In this document: positions 53,815-63,046 of the stretch, in pieces
How the letters are laid out: each line of letters starts with the position of its first letter
How positions within the stretch are numbered: the first letter of the stretch is position 1
From: Ornithinibacillus contaminans
Lineage (GTDB): Bacteria > Bacillota > Bacilli > Bacillales > Amphibacillaceae
Length of the DNA: 64,000 bases
Assembly (NCBI RefSeq): GCF_001038425.2
Contig: NZ_LDPV02000034.1
Span: forward strand, 124,001-188,000
Direction of reading: 5' to 3'
Made by a program: the position numbers and the translations under genes
Notes under the pieces: generated by a model
Seen by the model: only the letters and a program-made list of their open reading frames with translations
What the model was told of the DNA's origin: nothing
Databases searched by the model: none

Positions 53815-54501
53815 ATGGAAATCGAAAGAATTAATGAAAATACGGTAAAATTTTTTATCTCCTATGTTGATATTGAAGATCGTGGTTTTCAGCGAGAAGA
53901 GATCTGGTACAATCGTGAGCGCAGTGAACAATTATTCTGGCAAATGATGGACGAGGTAAATTATAAGGAAGACTTTCATGTAGAAGGTCCATTGTGGATT
54001 CAAGTTCATGCGCTTGAAAAGGGCTTAGAAATTGTGGTTACGAAAGCACAACTTTCTAAGAATGGAGATAATCTAGAATTTCCGACCGAAGATGGTACAA
54101 CAATCGATATTCCAGTGGATGAAAAAGTCGAATCCTTCTTAGAAGAAAAATTTGGCAAGAATGACGTTAGTGAATTAGATGAGGATTATATCGAAGAGAA
54201 TCTGTGGATTATAGCTGGATTTAACGATTTTGAGGATGTCATTCAATTAAGTCATCATTTCCAAGAAGAAACAAATAGTGAGGAAGAAACACTATATTAT
54301 TATAATGGTAAGTACTATTTATATATGGAATTTTCTCAAGATATACTTGATGAACATAGTCAAGAAGATATCATTTCAAGAGTATTTGAATATGGTGACG
54401 ACTCCGATATGACAGTACATGTATTAGAAGAATATGGTAAGAAGATATTTGAAAATAATACATTTGAAGCGGTTCGCCAACATTTTCCTGCAACTATCTA
54501 A
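53815..54501 (+). CDS. mecA: Adaptor protein MecA
   Basis: The 228-residue adaptor targets ComK, Spo0A and others to ClpC. The N-terminal target-binding part ('MEIERINENTVKFFISYVDIEDRGFQREEIWYNRERSEQLFWQMMDE') and the C-terminal ClpC-binding part ('YYYNGKYYLYMEFS', 'HVLEEYGKKIFENNTFEAV') are joined by an acidic linker. ATG 53815 has AGGGAGAG upstream; an in-frame extension to 53773 would lie in the dispersed repeat and is rejected. Confidence 0.94.
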   Translation: MEIERINENTVKFFISYVDIEDRGFQREEIWYNRERSEQLFWQMMDEVNYKEDFHVEGPLWIQVHALEKGLEIVVTKAQLSKNGDNLEFPTEDGTTIDIPVDEKVESFLEEKFGKNDVSELDEDYIEENLWIIAGFNDFEDVIQLSHHFQEETNSEEETLYYYNGKYYLYMEFSQDILDEHSQEDIISRVFEYGDDSDMTVHVLEEYGKKIFENNTFEAVRQHFPATI

Positions 54502-54596
54502 GATACCTAAATACAAGGTGTCTTATTTTTTTGGAGATTTTTAGCAGGGATTTTGTCATCTCTACCGAATGTATAGAGGAGGAGGTGACGATCAAA

Positions 54597-55790
54597 ATGC
54601 TTCAAGCAAAATTAAATACAGGAAAGCTGGTTACATTATACGGACGCACTAAATCGGAAATAGAATGGCTGCGTAAGCATAGGCAATTCTATTGTCCAAC
54701 CTGCAATAGTAAGGTAATGATTAAAGCTGGAACAAAGTCTATCCCACACTTTTCGCATTATTCAACAGCGGATTGCCCATCTAGTGAAGGCGGAGAGGGG
54801 GAATATCATGAGAAAGGAAAACTAGCATTATTTCAATGGTTACAAAACCAAGGACTCCAGGTCTCGCTCGAGGAGTACATCCCACAAATTCAGCAGCGTC
54901 CAGATATTTATTTACAGTATAAGGAGAAGAAAATAGCAATTGAGTATCAATGTGCAAGAATACCAATTCATACAATACAACAGCGTACAAATGGTTATAT
55001 AAAAGTAGGTATCATGCCAGTTTGGATCCTAGGAGTAAATCACTTGAAGCGAAAAAGTAAGAATGTGATTCAGGTTGATCAATTTATCCAACAATTTATT
55101 CATGTTTATCCTCGTAAAAGGTTATCCGTTATATATTTTTTTGATCCTCATACAAATCATCTTATCCATGCCACTGATCTCTTTCCAATTAAACACAGCC
55201 GCGTCATTGCAAATCTTACCATTAAAAAGCTTCATACCATCCCTTTTCTCCAGCTATTTAATTTAACACGAGCAAATCCATTATGCATGCTTGAGGAATG
55301 GAAGAAGGCTAAATTTAAGTTTAGGATGCATCAGCCTAGAAGGGTATATGGCAAGGAGCGTGCTTGGTATCAATGGCTCTATCTGAAGGGCACACACTGG
55401 GAAAAGCTCCCCTCCAGTATTTATCTTCCTGTATCATCACCATATCTGTTGGATACAGAACCTTGGAATTGGCAAAGCAGAATATGTCTAGAGATTATCG
55501 AACCACTAGCCATTGGTGATAGTTTTTCCCTTAATAACTGTTACAATCTTTTGCGAAAATCTATTACTCGCCAAACGTTCCCACTGATTAATTCCTCAAA
55601 TGACCCAATACTAGAATATCTTCATTTGCTTAGTCTTTTACAAATCCTGAGACCGACTACCCCAAATAAGTTTATAAAATGCAAGCAACTCGTGTTTCAC
55701 GCTACTTTAGAAGATGCTTTAAAAGGTGACGAACTGCTTATGGAGTATCTTTGCAAAAATTTTCAAGCAAATCATGAGCATGATTCCTAA
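54597..55790 (+). CDS. coiA: Competence protein CoiA
   Basis: The 397-residue protein has a Cys/His knuckle ('YCPTCNSKVMIKAG', 'PHFSHYSTADCP') followed by a nuclease-like segment ('EYHEKGKLALFQWLQNQG', 'QRPDIYLQYKEKKIAIEYQ'), with a D...E-x-Q core of PD-(D/E)xK type. CoiA promotes transformation in streptococci and is yjbF in B. subtilis, between mecA and pepF as here. ATG 54597 follows GAGGAGGAGGTGA; the reading back to 54531 lacks a site. Confidence 0.9.
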   Translation: MLQAKLNTGKLVTLYGRTKSEIEWLRKHRQFYCPTCNSKVMIKAGTKSIPHFSHYSTADCPSSEGGEGEYHEKGKLALFQWLQNQGLQVSLEEYIPQIQQRPDIYLQYKEKKIAIEYQCARIPIHTIQQRTNGYIKVGIMPVWILGVNHLKRKSKNVIQVDQFIQQFIHVYPRKRLSVIYFFDPHTNHLIHATDLFPIKHSRVIANLTIKKLHTIPFLQLFNLTRANPLCMLEEWKKAKFKFRMHQPRRVYGKERAWYQWLYLKGTHWEKLPSSIYLPVSSPYLLDTEPWNWQSRICLEIIEPLAIGDSFSLNNCYNLLRKSITRQTFPLINSSNDPILEYLHLLSLLQILRPTTPNKFIKCKQLVFHATLEDALKGDELLMEYLCKNFQANHEHDS

Positions 55791-55885
55791 ATGATTCGTT
55801 ATACTAAATAATATAGTTTTACAGTAGGAATATTTTCCTCTGTGTCGAATTACTATGTATAGAAAGATTAAAAGGAGGAACTACA

Positions 55886-57700
55886 TTGGCAAAAGCAACG
55901 AAAGAGCTTCAATCAAGAAGTGAAGTACCAGTTGAACGTACGTGGAGATTAGAGGATATCTTTGCGACAGATGCAGCGTGGGAAGATGAATTGAATAGTT
56001 TGAAAGAAGAGATTCCAAGCATTACAGAGTTTCAAGGAAAGGTAGCAGAATCTGCAGATACCTTATTCAATGTATTGAAGTTACAGGATCAATTGTCAGA
56101 GCGACTTGGTAAGCTTTATACATATGCACATATGCGCTATGATCAAGATACGACGAACTCATTTTATCAAGCGTTAAATGCTAAAGCCGAAAATGTGTTG
56201 ACTCTAGCACAAAGCTCTTTGAGTTATTTAGTTCCTGAAATTCTTAAAATGGATGAAGCAACCATCAAGAGCTATTTAGAAGAAAAAGAAGAATTAAAGC
56301 TATATGAACATGTTTTAAATGAAATTTTAAGACAACGTAAGCACGTATTAAGTGAAACAGAGGAAGCGCTTTTGGCTGAAGCGTCAGAAGCATTATCAAC
56401 AGGTGCCCAAACATTTGGTATGTTAAACAATGCCGATCTGAAATTCCCTAGCATTAAGAATGAAAACGGGGAAGAGGTTGATCTGACACATGGCCGCTAT
56501 GTAGGATTCCTAGAGTCAAAAGATCGTCGTGTTCGTGAGGATGCATTTAAAGCAATGTATGCTACCTATGGTCAATTTAAAAATACGTTTTCTTCTACGT
56601 TAGGTGGCACCGTGAAGGCGCATAATTTTGATGCGAAGGTCCATCACTATGAATCTGCAAGACAAGCAGCGCTAGACAATAATAATATTCCTGAACAAGT
56701 ATATGATAATCTGGTTGAAGCTGTTAATGACCGATTACCATTATTACATCGTTATGCGAAATTACGCAAACAAATTTTAGGTGTGGATGAATTACATATG
56801 TATGATATGTATACATCACTTGTACAAGATGTTGATATGGAAATTCCATACGAAAAAGCTCAAGAATATGTTTTAGATAGCCTGCAACCACTTGGAACAG
56901 AGTATACCGATGTTATTAAAGAAAGCTTTGCTAATCGCTGGATAGATGTAGAGGAGAATAAAGGGAAAAGAAGTGGTGCCTATTCTTCTGGAACGTATGG
57001 CACTAACCCATATATTCTATTGAACTGGCAGGACCGTGTGAATGATTTATTCACACTAACACATGAGCTAGGTCATTCAGCACATAGCTATTTCACAAGA
57101 AAGTTTCAACCATATCGTTATGGTAACTACTCTATTTTCGTGGCAGAGGTAGCCTCCACATGTAATGAAGCATTATTAAATGATTATATGTTGAATACAT
57201 TAGTGGATGAAAAGCAAAAGCTATATCTTTTAAATCATTTCCTTGAGGGCTTCCGTGGAACAGTTTTCCGTCAAACGATGTTTGCTGAATTCGAGCATGC
57301 AATTCACAAGTTAGCACAAGATGGTGAAGCCTTAACAGCTGACTTCTTAACGGAAAAATATTACGAATTAAATAAGAAATACTTTGGTGAAGATGTTGTT
57401 TCAGACGAGGAAATTGGACTAGAGTGGGCAAGAATTCCGCACTTCTACTACAATTACTATGTGTATCAATATGCAACTGGATATTCAGCAGCAACTGCCC
57501 TAGCAAACAAGATCCTGTCTGGTGAAGAGGGTGCAGTGGAACGTTATTTAAACTTCCTAAAATCAGGAAGCAGTGACTATCCAATTGAGGTATTAAAGAC
57601 AGCAGGTGTGGATATGACATCGAAACAACCAATCCTAGCAGCATTGGATGTATTTGAAGAGAAATTAAACGAAATGGAAAAACTATTACTAGCGAAGTAA
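55886..57700 (+). CDS. pepF: Oligoendopeptidase F
   Basis: The 604-residue M3B zinc peptidase has the active site 'LTHELGHSAHSYF' and the distal Glu in 'VAEVASTCNEALL'. It cleaves oligopeptides of about 7-17 residues in the cytoplasm. In B. subtilis overproduced PepF interferes with Phr signalling peptides and sporulation. TTG start after AAAGGAGGAA. Follows coiA by 95 bases as in the yjb order. Confidence 0.95.
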   Translation: MAKATKELQSRSEVPVERTWRLEDIFATDAAWEDELNSLKEEIPSITEFQGKVAESADTLFNVLKLQDQLSERLGKLYTYAHMRYDQDTTNSFYQALNAKAENVLTLAQSSLSYLVPEILKMDEATIKSYLEEKEELKLYEHVLNEILRQRKHVLSETEEALLAEASEALSTGAQTFGMLNNADLKFPSIKNENGEEVDLTHGRYVGFLESKDRRVREDAFKAMYATYGQFKNTFSSTLGGTVKAHNFDAKVHHYESARQAALDNNNIPEQVYDNLVEAVNDRLPLLHRYAKLRKQILGVDELHMYDMYTSLVQDVDMEIPYEKAQEYVLDSLQPLGTEYTDVIKESFANRWIDVEENKGKRSGAYSSGTYGTNPYILLNWQDRVNDLFTLTHELGHSAHSYFTRKFQPYRYGNYSIFVAEVASTCNEALLNDYMLNTLVDEKQKLYLLNHFLEGFRGTVFRQTMFAEFEHAIHKLAQDGEALTADFLTEKYYELNKKYFGEDVVSDEEIGLEWARIPHFYYNYYVYQYATGYSAATALANKILSGEEGAVERYLNFLKSGSSDYPIEVLKTAGVDMTSKQPILAALDVFEEKLNEMEKLLLAK

Positions 57701-57706
57701 GGATTA

Positions 57707-57848
57707 AAGAGGCTGGGACATAAGTAAAATGAGAAGATAAAAGGACGAATAATGCACTGATTCAGCGAAGTATATTCCCGGAGCGGGTATCGTGCACCAA
57801 CGTTCGGATTTTATCTAACCATTAACACTTATGTCCCAGCCGCTTTTT
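57707..57848. repeat. Structured intergenic repeat with 15-bp closing stem
   Basis: GGCTGGGACATAAGT (57711-57725) is the exact complement of ACTTATGTCCCAGCC (57827-57841). Inside, GATAAAA/TTTTATC and TGCAC/GTGCA give further pairing, so the 130 bases can fold into a branched structure that ends CGCTTTTT. It resembles the GGGACATAAG repeats dispersed in low-GC Firmicutes and may also terminate pepF. Confidence 0.65.
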
Positions 57849-57869
57849 ACATCATTATGTATAATGATA

Positions 57870-58049
57870 CTAATGCATCTTTCCGCGATAGGTGTTCCGA
57901 TGTGCGAAGGAGAAAATGGTAAAATAGATAGAGAAGAAAAGAATAGGTAGCGTGAAGTATAATGGAATTAGCTGTAGCAACCCAAATAGGTTTAATAAAA
58001 ATGCAAAAAAGGTTAGGATGATAAAAAGATAGGGTAATAATTCGCGCAT
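57870..58049 (-). CDS. Small two-helix membrane protein (59 aa)
   Basis: A 59-residue protein starts at ATG 58049 after a perfect AAGGAGG site and has two hydrophobic helices ('LFIILTFFAFLLNLFGL' and 'FTLPILFFSIYFTIFSF') with a basic tail ('HRNTYRGKMH'). Family not recognised. The other minus-strand reading through this DNA (to 58074) lacks a ribosome site and is not supported. Confidence 0.6.
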   Translation of the reverse strand: MRELLPYLFIILTFFAFLLNLFGLLQLIPLYFTLPILFFSIYFTIFSFAHRNTYRGKMH

Positions 58050-58119
58050 GCTTATCCTCCTTTTTAGTAGTCAATAGTGGCTTATTACATCTATATGTAA
58101 CGAATTTTTTATTAGAAGT

Positions 58120-58178
58120 GACAGATTTGTGAAATTGAGAGCATTCTTATTGAAAAATCGACAAGTCCTTGCTATTAT
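58120..58178 (+). promoter_or_regulatory. roxS promoter with upstream ResD/Rex-like site
   Basis: -35 TTGAAA (58150-58155), 17 bases, -10 TATTAT (58173-58178). AGATTTGTGAAATT just upstream resembles the ResD (SrrA) and Rex binding region known to control RoxS/RsaE. Confidence 0.65.
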
Positions 58179-58184
58179 ATATAT

Positions 58185-58308
58185 GTGAGATGAATCACAA
58201 ACAAAACCCCTTTGTTTGATCATGAAACTTTCTCCCATCCCCCTTTGTTTTATACAAAGAAGTGAGAAAAGAAGGATATACGCTGCCCCGTATATCCTTT
58301 ATTTTTTG
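58185..58308 (+). ncRNA. roxS: RoxS/RsaE regulatory small RNA
   Basis: Between pepF and yjbH lie the hallmarks of RoxS (RsaE): AATCACAAACAAAACCCC, TTTGTTTGA, TTCTCCCATCCCCC, then TTTGTTT, and an intrinsic terminator (GGATATACG/CGTATATCC with T-run). The two C-rich single-stranded stretches (CCCC and UCCCAUCCCC) pair with ribosome sites of target mRNAs. In B. subtilis and staphylococci this RNA adjusts central metabolism and NAD(H) balance under NO and low oxygen. The pepF-side location is the same in Staphylococcus. Length is about 120 nt; no ORF of note inside. Confidence 0.88.
58272..58308 (+). terminator. Terminator of roxS
   Basis: AAGGATATACG (58272-58282) pairs with CGTATATCCTT (58289-58299), followed by TATTTTTT. 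Confidence 0.85.
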
Positions 58309-58366
58309 TCTAGGAAATTATAAAATAAGCCACTGTGGAAAAATTGTCTTCACCTAAACGGCCACG

Positions 58367-58541
58367 TCTAGCTCCAGCGCCCAAGGACTAACTGACTTCT
58401 TTCACCTCCGTACGATAAGTCAACATCGGCTCCCTGTAGTCGCCGTGTTTCCTTTATCTCCTACTGCTCAGTCTAAATGTTTTCGGTGGGAGGAGTAATA
58501 GTAATCGCAGTCCCAGTCCGTACGTCCCTTAGCGGGCGCTT
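58367..58541 (-). repeat. Dispersed non-coding repeat, copy 2
   Basis: Reverse-strand relative of 53669-53789. It shares AAGCGCC, CGGACTGGGACTG, CCCACCGAAAAC and TTGG-GCGCTGGAGCT blocks in order, with a longer interior. It fills most of the gap between roxS and the yjbH stop. Confidence 0.7.
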
Positions 58542-58617
58542 GCGCTTTTGTTCCTTACCCAAAACAAAAAACCAAGGGTTCCCCTGGCTTCTTCCATTAA
58601 AAATGATTATAAATGCA

Positions 58618-59514
58618 TTAATTAGTATCAATGTATTGCCAAAATGTCCCGTGTTTTGCGGGGATTTTTTCTACGATTTGTTTGAGCTGAAGCTTCTTCA
58701 TTTCTCTTTCTGCTTTTTCGATAGACCAGTTATATACGACGGATACCTCTTTCGTACCAATCACTTCATAATGCCTTGCAAATTCTTCTAATGAAGGGTG
58801 CTGGGATGGAATTGGTAATCGCTCAAGCATCTCGCTTAGTACGCGTACATAGATTTCATAGGGATAGAGTCCAGAGATTTTAATGCCCTGCTCCTCAATG
58901 TTTTTATGAAAAAATACCATGGTTGGCATATAATCGATTTCCATTTCATGATTTAGCTTGTAATCACATTGGAGTGCCTTTTTGGCAGATATAGAATGCA
59001 AGTCACTATGGAACTCTTGTAGGTCTAATTTTGCTGATTTAGCACACTCTAGTAAGACGGATTCCTGTGAAATATCCTGCTTCCGTAAAAATAAGCTTTC
59101 TTGTACCTTTCGCAAAAATACTTTTCCGAAACGAATCCCTTGTAGTTCGGCAGCTTTAATTGCTAGATAGGCCGTAATAGGGGAGTGAATTGGGTTTTCA
59201 ATCCACAAATCACCATCGCAGCTCATTCCGGTTCGGGATGCCGTTCGCTCCCAAATTTCTTTTAATTTTCTTGGCTGCTCAAAATTATCATGGGTTAATG
59301 GTTTTGAGGACCCAGAAATGATAGGTCTTAATGTGAAAAATCGTCCGTATTCAATCGATAGCTTTTTCAAATAAGGTTCTAGTGACCAGCATTCAGGACA
59401 CATAGGATCTATAAAAACATAAATTTCAATTGGTTTTTTTACAGTGTCACAACTATATCCGGGCGATGTGTTTGTTTGTGGTGAGCCTAATAGCTCAGTA
59501 CGTTCCCAACTCAC
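58618..59514 (-). CDS. yjbH: ClpXP adaptor YjbH/SpxH (DsbA-like)
   Basis: The 298-residue cytoplasmic thioredoxin-fold protein has 'CPECW' at about residues 39-43 in '[19 protein letters not shown]', an inserted helical domain, and a C-terminal '[17 protein letters not shown]' part. YjbH presents Spx to ClpXP; loss stabilises Spx. It starts at GTG after AAAGGAG. Transcribed with yjbI, which ends 17 bases upstream. Confidence 0.93.
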   Translation of the reverse strand: MSWERTELLGSPQTNTSPGYSCDTVKKPIEIYVFIDPMCPECWSLEPYLKKLSIEYGRFFTLRPIISGSSKPLTHDNFEQPRKLKEIWERTASRTGMSCDGDLWIENPIHSPITAYLAIKAAELQGIRFGKVFLRKVQESLFLRKQDISQESVLLECAKSAKLDLQEFHSDLHSISAKKALQCDYKLNHEMEIDYMPTMVFFHKNIEEQGIKISGLYPYEIYVRVLSEMLERLPIPSQHPSLEEFARHYEVIGTKEVSVVYNWSIEKAEREMKKLQLKQIVEKIPAKHGTFWQYIDTN

Positions 59515-59531
59515 ATCGATTCTCCTTTCTT

Positions 59532-59915
59532 CTATTCAGGTGTATTCATCATATGATTAGCGGTCATTGTTAACTTATCAAATATAGCTGTCCGGTAAGG
59601 TTCTTCAATTTGTGCTTCCTCTAAAGCAGCTTCCATACACGCTAACCAGGCATCTCTTCTTGAAGGTGTAATTTCGAATGGTAAATGCCGACGTCTTAGC
59701 ATTGGATGACCACGTTCTTCATTATAGAGGGACGGTCCACCAAGAAACTGCGTAAGGAAAAGTCGTTGCTTGCGAGCTACCTCAGTCAAATCATCCGGGA
59801 ATATAGGTTTTAAAGCAGGATGGCTACCGACTCGACTATAAAAGTGTGTAACTAATCGCTCAATAGTATCATGTCCACCTATCGCTTCAAATATCGTGCC
59901 GGGTATTGTTGTCAT
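59532..59915 (-). CDS. yjbI: Truncated haemoglobin (group II)
   Basis: The 127-residue trHb has '[18 protein letters not shown]', '[28 protein letters not shown]' (proximal His in RRRH) and 'WLACMEAAL'. It binds O2 or NO and is coupled to yjbH here as in B. subtilis, a link to redox and NO stress. ATG with AAAGGAG upstream. Confidence 0.93.
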   Translation of the reverse strand: MTTIPGTIFEAIGGHDTIERLVTHFYSRVGSHPALKPIFPDDLTEVARKQRLFLTQFLGGPSLYNEERGHPMLRRRHLPFEITPSRRDAWLACMEAALEEAQIEEPYRTAIFDKLTMTANHMMNTPE

Positions 59916-60004
59916 ACAGATAACTCCTTTAATATTTGTCTATATTGTAGCAACATTAATATAGAGCTAGCAACTTATCTGATTGAATCATCTGTCTAGT
60001 AGCT

Positions 60005-60574
60005 TTACGTTAGGCTGTTAAAAAATCGCGCAATTTTATTTGGTGTCTCTTTTTTGGTAATGTTAAAGTTCTGTAATAGGGCCTCGAATGCAGTTATACC
60101 ATCCTGAAAATTAGGTGCTTCTAATTCAAGCTCATAGTCTTCTTGGTTGTGATAGATACTATGGTCTAACACATAAATAAGTCCTTTATCACGGAATTCC
60201 CGACGAATGGTGGTTAAACTTCCGTAGCATTTTAAATCCGTTACGGAAATGTTCAACTGCTTGAGCTGTTTCGTTGTAGCTTCCTTGACGATTGGATGGT
60301 GATTAATCCATTCCATTGCTTCCTTATGTGATAATGTATCATGTGTTTCTAATAATCCAACCTCATGTGGTTGTTTTAATGTTAATTGATGGCTACCGTT
60401 TTTTTCGCGAATCCGTAATGCAGAGCCGTTCATTTGTAGTTTCCGATCGGGCGTTTCGAAATAGTAATTAATTTGCTCCTGACCACTCTCTGGAAAAGGG
60501 AGGTGCTCTAATAATAAGTCATATTCTGCTTTCGTTAATAGGTTTTTAAATTCTATTTCTATTTCTTGAGCCAT
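60005..60574 (-). CDS. yjbK: CYTH domain protein YjbK
   Basis: The 189-residue triphosphate-tunnel enzyme family protein has the N-terminal E-x-E-x-K signature ('EIEIEFKNLL'), 'YYFETPDRKLQMNGSALRIREKNG' and 'TIRREFRDKGLIYVLDHSIYH'. Likely inorganic triphosphatase or nucleotide binding. Divergent from yjbM 130 bases away; in B. subtilis the two lie in the same block. Confidence 0.88.
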   Translation of the reverse strand: MAQEIEIEFKNLLTKAEYDLLLEHLPFPESGQEQINYYFETPDRKLQMNGSALRIREKNGSHQLTLKQPHEVGLLETHDTLSHKEAMEWINHHPIVKEATTKQLKQLNISVTDLKCYGSLTTIRREFRDKGLIYVLDHSIYHNQEDYELELEAPNFQDGITAFEALLQNFNITKKETPNKIARFFNSLT

Positions 60575-60707
60575 GCTAGTCCTCCACCCGTATTAATGGT
60601 TTAATTATATTGATTATGTCGAATCCGAAGTAATTATGCAAAGATTATCCATTGTATTTGTGTTAAAATAAGGAAGAAATATGTAACAAGTAACAGGTGG
60701 TGTTCGA

Positions 60708-61316
60708 ATGAATTGGGAAGCAATACTCGCACCTTATTCACAAGTAGTCGAAGAATTAAAGGTTAAATTAAAGGGAATGCGTGCTCAGTTTGAATATGAG
60801 GCAATGCATTCGCCAATAGAGTTTATTACTGGGAGAGTAAAACCAGTTAAAAGTATCTTAGAAAAGGCAGAGAAAAGACATATATCACTTGATCGTATTG
60901 AGGATGATATGCAAGATATTGCAGGGGTTCGTGTCGTTTGTCAATTTGTGGATGATATTTACACCATTGTTGATATGCTACGATCTCGTAAGGATTTTAC
61001 CATTATGGAAGAGAAGGATTATATAGCAAATAAAAAAGATAGTGGCTATCGTTCCTATCATATGATTATAGAGTATCCAGTTGAGACTATCCACGGGATG
61101 AAGGTTGTGCTTGCAGAGATTCAGATTCGTACATTAGCGATGAATTTTTGGGCAACTAATGAGCACTCCTTGAATTATAAATACAAAGGAAGGATTCCAG
61201 GGGATATTAAAGCACGCTTGCAAAAGGCAGCAGAAGCTGCTTTTAAGCTTGATGAAGAAATGTCAAAAATAAAAACAGAAGTTCAAGAAGCACAGCGGAT
61301 ATTTCGCCGCAAATAA
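60708..61316 (+). CDS. yjbM: Small alarmone synthetase, GTP pyrophosphokinase (RelQ/SasB type)
   Basis: The 202-residue RelA/SpoT synthetase domain lacks hydrolase and regulatory parts. Key pieces are 'EFITGRVKPVKSILEKAEKRH', 'DDMQDIAGVRVVCQFVDDIYTI', 'DYIANKKDSGYRSYHMIIEYPV' and 'VLAEIQIRTLAMNFWATNEHSLNYK'. It makes (p)ppGpp or pGpp from ATP and GTP/GDP. First of the yjbM-ppnK-yjbO row with short gaps. Confidence 0.94.
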   Translation: MNWEAILAPYSQVVEELKVKLKGMRAQFEYEAMHSPIEFITGRVKPVKSILEKAEKRHISLDRIEDDMQDIAGVRVVCQFVDDIYTIVDMLRSRKDFTIMEEKDYIANKKDSGYRSYHMIIEYPVETIHGMKVVLAEIQIRTLAMNFWATNEHSLNYKYKGRIPGDIKARLQKAAEAAFKLDEEMSKIKTEVQEAQRIFRRK

Positions 61317-61344
61317 TTTCATTGTGGTATAGGGAGGGAATCGA

Positions 61345-62142
61345 ATGAAGTTTAAAATCATTTCAAAAGGTGACGACCGTTCTAATCAAATAAAGGCTAC
61401 TATGAAACAGCATTTGCTTGATTTTAATTTGTTGTATGATCGGGAAGAACCGGATTTGGTGATTTCCGTTGGGGGAGACGGAACTTTTCTAGAGGCATTC
61501 CATCGATATAATCATCGATTAACATCTACTGCATTTATTGGTATACATACAGGTCATTTAGGTTTTTATGCCGATTATGTGCCCGAGGAACTGGAAAAAC
61601 TTATCATAGAAATTGCCAAAACACCGTTTCAAATTGTGGAATATCCATTGCTTGAAGTAATTATCAGATCGAAAACAGGTAATAAAGTCGATTCCTACCT
61701 TGCGCTTAATGAAGCTACGATAAAAACACCAGATGGATCGGTAGTTTTTGACGTGGAAATAAAAGGAGAGCGTTTTGAGACCTTCCGAGGAGATGGATTA
61801 TGTATTTCTACCCCTTCTGGAAGTACGGCATATAATAAAGCATTAGGTGGGGGAATTATTCATCCGACCTTAGAAGCGATTCAATTAACGGAAATGGCTT
61901 CCATTAACAATCGGGTATTTCGTACGATCGGGTCACCACTTATTTTGCCTAAGCATCATACCTGCTTATTAAAGCCGTTGGTAGATCGAAGCTTCTTCAT
62001 TACGATTGATCATAATACCCATAACTATACGAATGTTAAATCAATCCAATGTCGTGTGGCAAAGGAAAAAATCCGCTTTGCGCGCTTTAGACCATTTCCT
62101 TTCTGGAATCGTGTGCGTGATTCGTTTATAACTGATAATTAA
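61345..62142 (+). CDS. ppnK: NAD kinase
   Basis: The 265-residue enzyme phosphorylates NAD to NADP. Seen are the catalytic '[10 protein letters not shown]', '[12 protein letters not shown]', '[24 protein letters not shown]', and '[28 protein letters not shown]'. AGGGAGGGAATCG precedes the ATG. 28 bases after yjbM, 20 before yjbO. Confidence 0.96.
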   Translation: MKFKIISKGDDRSNQIKATMKQHLLDFNLLYDREEPDLVISVGGDGTFLEAFHRYNHRLTSTAFIGIHTGHLGFYADYVPEELEKLIIEIAKTPFQIVEYPLLEVIIRSKTGNKVDSYLALNEATIKTPDGSVVFDVEIKGERFETFRGDGLCISTPSGSTAYNKALGGGIIHPTLEAIQLTEMASINNRVFRTIGSPLILPKHHTCLLKPLVDRSFFITIDHNTHNYTNVKSIQCRVAKEKIRFARFRPFPFWNRVRDSFITDN

Positions 62143-62162
62143 GGAAGACCAGGTGGGTTAAC

Positions 62163-63044
62163 ATGGAATGGAACATCAAGCAAGAACAGGAAGGCATGCT
62201 GCTCCGTGATTTTTTACGAAATGAACAAGGCTTTTCAAGGCGAATCTTGAAAAGCCTTATTTATGATGGGGGAACAATACTTGTTAACGGGGAAGCGGTA
62301 ACTGTCAGGCATTCACTTCGGGCAGAAGATACTGTGACGGTAAAATTCCCTCTAGAAGTCAAAGGTCCTCATATGATTCCAGAGGAAATCCCGCTAGAAA
62401 TTATCTATGAGGATGATGCGGTACTTGTCATCAACAAACAAGCAAATGTAGCAACCATTCCATCACTCCATCATCAAACAGGTACGATAGCGAATGGTGT
62501 GCTGCACTACTATGAACAAAATAATATTCCGTTTACGATTCATATTGTCACGAGACTTGATCGTGATACGTCAGGGCTTTTGTTAATTGCTAAGCATCGG
62601 TATAGTCATTCGATTCTATCGGCATCTCAAAAGCAGGGCAATGTAAAGCGAAAGTATTTTGCTATTGTAGAGGGAACCCCAATCCCTAAACAAGGCACGA
62701 TTGATGGGAATATCGGTCGGAAAGATGATTCGATTATTGAGCGGGTTGTTCGGGCGGATGGTCAGCGAGCGATTACACATTATCAGGTGATCCGTTCCAA
62801 TCAGACACATGCATTAGTAGAAGTGAAACTGGAAACGGGTAGAACCCACCAAATTCGTGTGCATTTTTCCCATATCGGGCATCCGTTAGCAGGTGATGAT
62901 TTATACGGTGGCACTTCAAGTTATATAGAACGCCAAGCTTTGCATTGCTTTGAACTAGGTTTTGAACATCCAGCAACGAAGGAATGGAAGAGCTTTACTG
63001 TCCCGATGCCAGACGACATGAAAAAAATCCTTCCAGGTGACTGA
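62163..63044 (+). CDS. yjbO: RluD-family pseudouridine synthase YjbO
   Basis: The 293-residue protein has an N-terminal S4-like RNA-binding segment ('LLRDFLRNEQGFSRRILKSLIYDGGTILVNGEAV') and the RluA/RluD catalytic core with Asp in 'VTRLDRDTSGLLLIAKH', then 'LVEVKLETGRTHQIRVHFSHIGHPLAGDDLYGG'. It acts on rRNA or tRNA; the exact uridine is not predictable. Ends three bases before the convergent prpE stop. Confidence 0.94.
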   Translation: MEWNIKQEQEGMLLRDFLRNEQGFSRRILKSLIYDGGTILVNGEAVTVRHSLRAEDTVTVKFPLEVKGPHMIPEEIPLEIIYEDDAVLVINKQANVATIPSLHHQTGTIANGVLHYYEQNNIPFTIHIVTRLDRDTSGLLLIAKHRYSHSILSASQKQGNVKRKYFAIVEGTPIPKQGTIDGNIGRKDDSIIERVVRADGQRAITHYQVIRSNQTHALVEVKLETGRTHQIRVHFSHIGHPLAGDDLYGGTSSYIERQALHCFELGFEHPATKEWKSFTVPMPDDMKKILPGD

Positions 63045-63046
63045 GG

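Noticed and set aside
57847-58074. 75-residue minus-strand reading
   Set aside because: The 59-residue frame from 58049 has the strong ribosome site and helices; this one is its shadow.
58477-58791. Plus-strand reading across the dispersed repeat and yjbH end
   Set aside because: Runs through the non-coding repeat and antisense to yjbH; no family match.
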